NCBI GenBank assembly: GCA_947474645.1
Contig: CANJJD010000007.1
Span: 49,679-113,678, forward strand
Source of the DNA: Alphaproteobacteria bacterium
GTDB taxonomy: Bacteria; Pseudomonadota; Alphaproteobacteria; Micropepsales; Micropepsaceae
Length of the DNA stretch: 64,000 bases
Direction of reading: 5' to 3'
The notes under the pieces are model-generated. The model was not told the origin of the DNA and did not search any database. It worked only from the letters and a program-made list of their open reading frames with translations. The position numbers were made by a program, and so were the translations under genes. Within the stretch, counting starts at the first letter, position 1. The number at the start of each line of letters is the position of its first letter. Shown one piece after another: positions 60,496-64,000 of this stretch.

Positions 60496-61071
60496 TTACA
60501 GGTGCCACTTCACCCCGAAAGACAGGTTGTTCGACCGGTTGCCGATCTGGGTCAGGCCGCCGGCATTCACATTGTGGGCGTCCTGATAGCGATACTCGGC
60601 GAACAGGCTGGCCCATTCGGAAGCGCGGTATTCCACCCCGCCAATGGCCTGCCAGCCCAGCACGGTGGAACCGCCATGGTTGCCCACGCCATTGTCGACA
60701 TTGGTATTGACCGCGCCCAGGCCGCCGCCGCCATAGACACCCCAGGGCGTGCCGGTGAACACCGGCAGGTGGTAGATCAGGTTGCCCATATAGGAACTGG
60801 TTTGCAGCCGGGCATTGTTGTTGCCGGCGTAGGTGGACTGGCCGAACAGACCGTCGGCTTCGACGGAAAAGTCCGGCAGGTTCCAGCGGTCGAGGGTGGT
60901 GCCGATACGGGCGCCGACATTGAAGCCGGTATCCATGTCGAACTTGGCGCCGCCGACGCGCAAGGCGGGCGCGAAGGTCGGCCCGCCCAGAACCGAAACA
61001 TACGAGTCGGCCTGGGCCGCAAATGTGCCGAGGATCAACGCCGCGGCCGACGCAACAAACAGTTTTTTCAT
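60496..61071 (-). CDS. Outer-membrane beta-barrel protein
   Basis: 191 residues from ATG 61071 with AAAGGGA upstream. A signal peptide ends at AAQA-DS. Beta-strands alternate with Gly/Asn-rich turns (VGARIGTTLDRW, YGGGGLGAVNTNVDNG), and the last strand ends NLSFGVKWHL, resembling the C-terminal aromatic signature of barrels. Eight-strand OmpA/Opacity type. Function unknown. A TGCATG/CATGCA hairpin lies just upstream of its ribosome site (61083-61101). No other feature was seen in the 183 bp upstream. Confidence 0.85.
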   Translation of the reverse strand: MKKLFVASAAALILGTFAAQADSYVSVLGGPTFAPALRVGGAKFDMDTGFNVGARIGTTLDRWNLPDFSVEADGLFGQSTYAGNNNARLQTSSYMGNLIYHLPVFTGTPWGVYGGGGLGAVNTNVDNGVGNHGGSTVLGWQAIGGVEYRASEWASLFAEYRYQDAHNVNAGGLTQIGNRSNNLSFGVKWHL

Positions 61072-61254
61072 ATCAGTCCCTTTGCATGTGCCCCCCATGC
61101 ACAAGGGCTAACGCAGTCGCGTTGCTGCAGTCGCGTTACAAGCGTGAAACTGCTGAAGAATTGATCGCGGGCAACAAGCGGTAATATTTCGCCGAGTTTA
61201 GTTTTGGGTGATGATCACAAATGTGATGATCGGCCCCGCTGCGCGGCTCGTGCC

Positions 61255-62736
61255 TCACCCTTCGACAGAAAGCGCCAGCTTGCGTCCACCGCGTTCCACA
61301 ACCATGTCCCAGCGGTTGGCGCCGTTCAGCGCCCGCACCAGTTCCCCCACCCTGTTGATGGTGGTGCCGTTGATGCTGCGCACGATGTCGCCGGTCCGAA
61401 AGCCGTAATTGGAGGCGATGGCGCCCGGATTGACCGAGACGATGGCGACGCCCTTGGCCATCACGTCCATCTGCAGTTCGGTGGCGGTGGCGGGCGAGAT
61501 ATTCTGCACCTTGGCGCCCGCCAGCGGATTGCGTCCGGCAATGGTTTGCAGATCGCGCGGCGGATTTTCCGGCGGCAGTGCCACGGTCACGGTGATGTCG
61601 CGCGCGGTCTTGCCGGAAGCGACATGCATTTTCACACTGTCGCCCGGCCGGTGGGTGGCGGTGCGGTAATTCAACGACTGCATGTCGTCCACCGCCACGC
61701 CGTCCACCGACTGCACCACCTCGCCCGATTTCACGCCGGCGCGGCCCAGCGGGCCGTCAGGATAGACTTCCTTGATCAGCACACCGCCGGGACGCGGCAG
61801 GCCCAGCGACGTGGCGATGGCGCTGGTGACCGGCTGGCCGCTGGCGCCGACCCAGGCCAGGCGCAGGCTGCCCTGGGCGCCGCTCTTGGCGCCTTCGACA
61901 CCTTCCACCACCCGCCGGGCCAGGTTGGCGGGAATGGCAAAGCCGATGCCGATGCTGCCGCCGCTGCGCGAATAGATGGCGGTGTTGATGCCAGCCAGCT
62001 TGCCGTCGGTGGTGACCAGCGCGCCGCCGCTATTGCCCGGATTGATGGCGGCGTCGGTCTGGATGAAGAACTGGTAGTCGCTGGCGCTGATCTGGGTGCG
62101 CGCCAGCGCGGAAACAATACCCATGGTCACGGTCTGGCCGACATTGAAGGGATCGCCGATCGCCAGCACCAGGTCGCCCACCTGCACCTGGTCGGAATCG
62201 GCGAACGGCACCACCGCCAGGCGCTCGCCCTTGGGATCAATCTTCAGCACAGCCAGATCCGTGCGCGGATCGGCCAACAGCACCTTGGCCTTGAACTCGC
62301 GCTTGTCGGACAGCGCCACGGTGATCTCGTTGCCGCCTTCCACCACATGATTATTGGTCAGGATCAAGCCGTCGGCGCGCACGATGACACCAGAACCCAA
62401 TGACTGCTGCACCCGCTGACGCATCTCTGGCGTGCCGAACAGCCGGCTGAACAGGGGATCGTTGAAGAAGGGATTGGCCTGGGCCTGCACCACCGTCTTG
62501 GAATAGACGTTGACCACGGCGGGGCCGATGCGGCGAACGATCGGCGCGAAGGTGAGCTGCACTTGCCCCATCGATGCCGGCGCGGCCGGCAAAGCGCGCG
62601 GCGCCGGCGGCGCCACGCGCAATGGTTCGGACTTGACGGCGGGCGGCTTGGTGTCGGCGGTCAAGGCGGGTACGGCATAGAATGCCGCCGCGGCCAGCGC
62701 CACGGCGCCCACGACAAGCGAAATCGTCTTCGTCAC
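61255..62736 (-). CDS. Do-family (DegP/DegQ-like) periplasmic serine protease
   Basis: 493 residues. N-terminal hydrophobic signal/anchor (about 5-26), trypsin-like domain with H130 in TNNHVV, D160 in RTDLAVLK and S236 in GNSGGAL, then two PDZ domains (about 285-375 and 400-490). It degrades or refolds damaged envelope proteins. Length and architecture are standard for Do proteases; DegP versus DegQ is not resolved. Confidence 0.95.
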   Translation of the reverse strand: MTKTISLVVGAVALAAAAFYAVPALTADTKPPAVKSEPLRVAPPAPRALPAAPASMGQVQLTFAPIVRRIGPAVVNVYSKTVVQAQANPFFNDPLFSRLFGTPEMRQRVQQSLGSGVIVRADGLILTNNHVVEGGNEITVALSDKREFKAKVLLADPRTDLAVLKIDPKGERLAVVPFADSDQVQVGDLVLAIGDPFNVGQTVTMGIVSALARTQISASDYQFFIQTDAAINPGNSGGALVTTDGKLAGINTAIYSRSGGSIGIGFAIPANLARRVVEGVEGAKSGAQGSLRLAWVGASGQPVTSAIATSLGLPRPGGVLIKEVYPDGPLGRAGVKSGEVVQSVDGVAVDDMQSLNYRTATHRPGDSVKMHVASGKTARDITVTVALPPENPPRDLQTIAGRNPLAGAKVQNISPATATELQMDVMAKGVAIVSVNPGAIASNYGFRTGDIVRSINGTTINRVGELVRALNGANRWDMVVERGGRKLALSVEG

Positions 62737-62764
62737 TCTCAGCCTCCGACAGTCTTGCGCAATG

Positions 62765-63172
62765 CTATTTGTTGCCCGTGGCGCAGTTGCGATATTTCAG
62801 CACTGTCGCCAGTGTATCCGCTTCCGCGCCTTCCTTGCAGGTGGCCATCACGGCGCGGGCAACGGTGCTCATCTCGTCCTTCATGTTGCGGGCCTTGTAA
62901 GCCTCATTGTCCACGCAATAGCCGGTCTGCACGGCACGGTTATGCTGCGCGACATAGGAAGCATAGGCCGCCTGCGAGGCCGGGCTTTCGGCCACCGGGG
63001 TTTCCACCGGAATGCGGTCGGGCGGCACCCCTAGGGCGTTGGCCTTCTGTTCCCGGCTCATATCAGTGACGGTGAGCATCTTGGGCTGGACCGGCACCTC
63101 GCAACTGTCGCGGGGACCGCAGGCGGCCAGGCCAAGGGCCAGTATCGGCAGGCAAATCCAGTGTTTCTGCAT
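62765..63172 (-). CDS. Putative lipoprotein
   Basis: 135 residues from ATG 63172 (AAAGG 8 nt upstream; ATG 63178 is too close to that site). A lipobox LAAC gives a lipidated Cys. The mature part has four Cys (SCEVP, GYCVD, ATCKE, RNCAT), likely two disulfides, and is mainly helical. No family recognised. Lies between the Do protease and the ribosomal genes. Confidence 0.68.
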   Translation of the reverse strand: MQKHWICLPILALGLAACGPRDSCEVPVQPKMLTVTDMSREQKANALGVPPDRIPVETPVAESPASQAAYASYVAQHNRAVQTGYCVDNEAYKARNMKDEMSTVARAVMATCKEGAEADTLATVLKYRNCATGNK

Positions 63173-63226
63173 GGTCATGACCTTTCGAGTTCCAAATCAA
63201 AGTCACAACGTTTCAAGAACAAAAAA

Positions 63227-63246
63227 GGGCGGCATTGCTGCCGCCC
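63227..63246 (-). terminator. Terminator of the rpoA-rplQ operon
   Basis: GGGCGGCA (63227-63234) pairs with TGCCGCCC (63239-63246) around TTGC. On the minus strand it is followed by six T residues. Confidence 0.9.
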
Positions 63247-63271
63247 ATTTTCATCAGGATTTGGGCCGAAA

Positions 63272-63694
63272 TCAGGCTTCGGCGTCTTCGGAAACTTCCA
63301 CCGGGCCCGAATCCAGGCCCTTGGCGGCCTCGTCCCGGTCGATGAATTCGATGATCGCCATGGGGGCATTGTCGCCATGGCGGAAGCCGGCCTTGAGCAC
63401 GCGGGTGTAGCCACCCGGACGGCCGGCATAACGCGGGCCGATCACGTCGAACAGCTTGGTGACCTGGTCGGCGTCCTTGATCTGGGCCAGCGCCTGGCGG
63501 CGGGCATGCAGGTCCTTGGCGCCGCGGCGCGACAGGGTGACCAGCTTCTCGATCACGGGACGCAGATCCTTGGCCTTGGGCAAGGTGGTCGTGATCTGCT
63601 CGTGCTTGATCAGCGCGGCGGTCATGTTGCCCCACATCGCCTTGCGGTGCGAAGCGGTGCGGTTGAACTTGCGGCCTTGGTTGCCGTGACGCAT
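63272..63694 (-). CDS. rplQ: 50S ribosomal protein L17
   Basis: 140 residues. [20 protein letters not shown] and [22 protein letters not shown] are L17 signatures. The last 20 residues form an acidic tail common in Alphaproteobacteria. A protein of the 50S exit-tunnel region. Follows rpoA by 20 nt, the usual order at the end of the alpha operon. Confidence 0.97.
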   Translation of the reverse strand: MRHGNQGRKFNRTASHRKAMWGNMTAALIKHEQITTTLPKAKDLRPVIEKLVTLSRRGAKDLHARRQALAQIKDADQVTKLFDVIGPRYAGRPGGYTRVLKAGFRHGDNAPMAIIEFIDRDEAAKGLDSGPVEVSEDAEA

Positions 63695-63714
63695 GGGAGT
63701 GGCTTTCTAAAAGA

Positions 63715-64000
63715 TCAGTATTGGTCTTCGTAACGCTTGGCGAGGTCTTCGATATTCTCGGGCGGCCAGCCGGGCACTTCCATGCCCAGGTGCAGGCCCA
63801 TCTCGGCGAGAACGGCCTTGATCTCGTTCAGCGACTTGCGGCCGAAGTTCGGGGTGCGGAGCATCTCGGTTTCGGTCTTCTGGATCAGGTCGCCGATATA
63901 GACGATGTTGTCGTTCTTCAGGCAGTTGGCCGAACGCACCGACAGTTCCAGCTCGTCCACCTTCTTCAGCAGCACCGGATTGAACGCCAGGTCGGGCTTG
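63715..64000 (-). CDS. rpoA: RNA polymerase alpha subunit, C-terminal part
   Basis: The frame continues past the right edge (Asp-Leu-Ala-Phe-Asn-Pro lead into the visible part), so only about the last 95 residues are seen. They form the alpha C-terminal domain: [19 protein letters not shown] and [20 protein letters not shown], the part that contacts UP elements and activators. The start is outside the window. Confidence 0.97.
   Translation of the reverse strand, partial: KPDLAFNPVLLKKVDELELSVRSANCLKNDNIVYIGDLIQKTETEMLRTPNFGRKSLNEIKAVLAEMGLHLGMEVPGWPPENIEDLAKRYEDQY

Noticed and set aside
61214..61227. ATCACA-AA-TGTGAT as a CRP/FNR site
   Set aside because: The half-sites are in the reverse order and the spacer is 2 nt, unlike TGTGA-N6-TCACA.

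Overview
The window reads as a contiguous, gene-dense stretch of a high-GC alphaproteobacterial chromosome. The evidence is a split F0 operon with b and b' subunits, a divK-pleD cell-cycle pair, clpS-clpA, an ATP12-type chaperone, a phasin, small alphaproteobacterial families (DUF1489, DUF3572, DUF482-like), and conserved blocks such as dgt/erpA/xthA and rarA-crcB-rluC-ATP12. A Rhizomicrobium/Micropepsaceae-like organism would fit, but genus cannot be fixed from the sequence alone. No phage, transposon, integrase or CRISPR array was seen.

Layout. 1-1.8 kb: end of a DciA-like gene and two tandem membrane-anchored DsbA-like thioredoxins. 1.8-5.3 kb: smc. 5.4-7.9 kb: F0 operon atpI-B-E-b'-b behind a strong promoter. 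8.0-9.8 kb: aspS, convergent. 10-16.1 kb: secreted phosphodiesterase, RNase D, a secreted START-like protein, a formylglycine-generating enzyme and its Tat-exported sulfatase. 16.2-19.5 kb: SPOR protein-nagZ-scpA-scpB. 19.5-24.7 kb: dgt, erpA-xthA, two small genes, pleD and divK. 24.9-29.5 kb: a GlcNAc/chitin-salvage neighbourhood (NagX-like membrane protein, GH20 lipoprotein, ROK kinase). 29.5-33.1 kb: dinB, RidA, DUF482-like, HIT and ABM genes with overlapping starts. 33.1-37.3 kb: clpS-clpA with two small genes behind it, then a phasin. 37.6-44.6 kb: D,D-carboxypeptidase with SPOR, panC, GT-C-like membrane protein, BLUF photoreceptor, DUF1080 protein and a GT2/SEC-C fusion. 44.7-46.6 kb: TPR/GT41 glycosyltransferase. 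46.7 kb: tRNA-Leu(GAG). 47-50.3 kb: exported flavoprotein, cytochrome c, amidase and a LysE exporter. 50.4-53.5 kb: small Asp-rich protein, siroheme/APS-reductase pair, lone fliN, lipB. 53.5-64 kb: acylphosphatase, FUSC protein, M15-like peptidase, DUF559, ATP12, rluC, crcB, rarA, outer-membrane barrel, Do protease, lipoprotein, rplQ and the end of rpoA.

Most of the window is housekeeping. The most unusual element is 46990-49648: a Tat-exported D-amino-acid-oxidase-like flavoprotein whose C-terminal DAAO segment lies in front of the FAD-binding Rossmann motif (an apparent circular permutation). It is followed tightly by a c-type cytochrome and an exported acetamidase/formamidase, which suggests a periplasmic oxidation and deamidation pathway. 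Other points of note are the FGE/sulfatase pair, a putative PhaR-type operator at the phasin gene, ribosome-site-sequestering hairpins, four convergent gene pairs that share one CTAG stop, a GT2-SEC-C fusion, and a GT41 enzyme lacking the usual active-site His.
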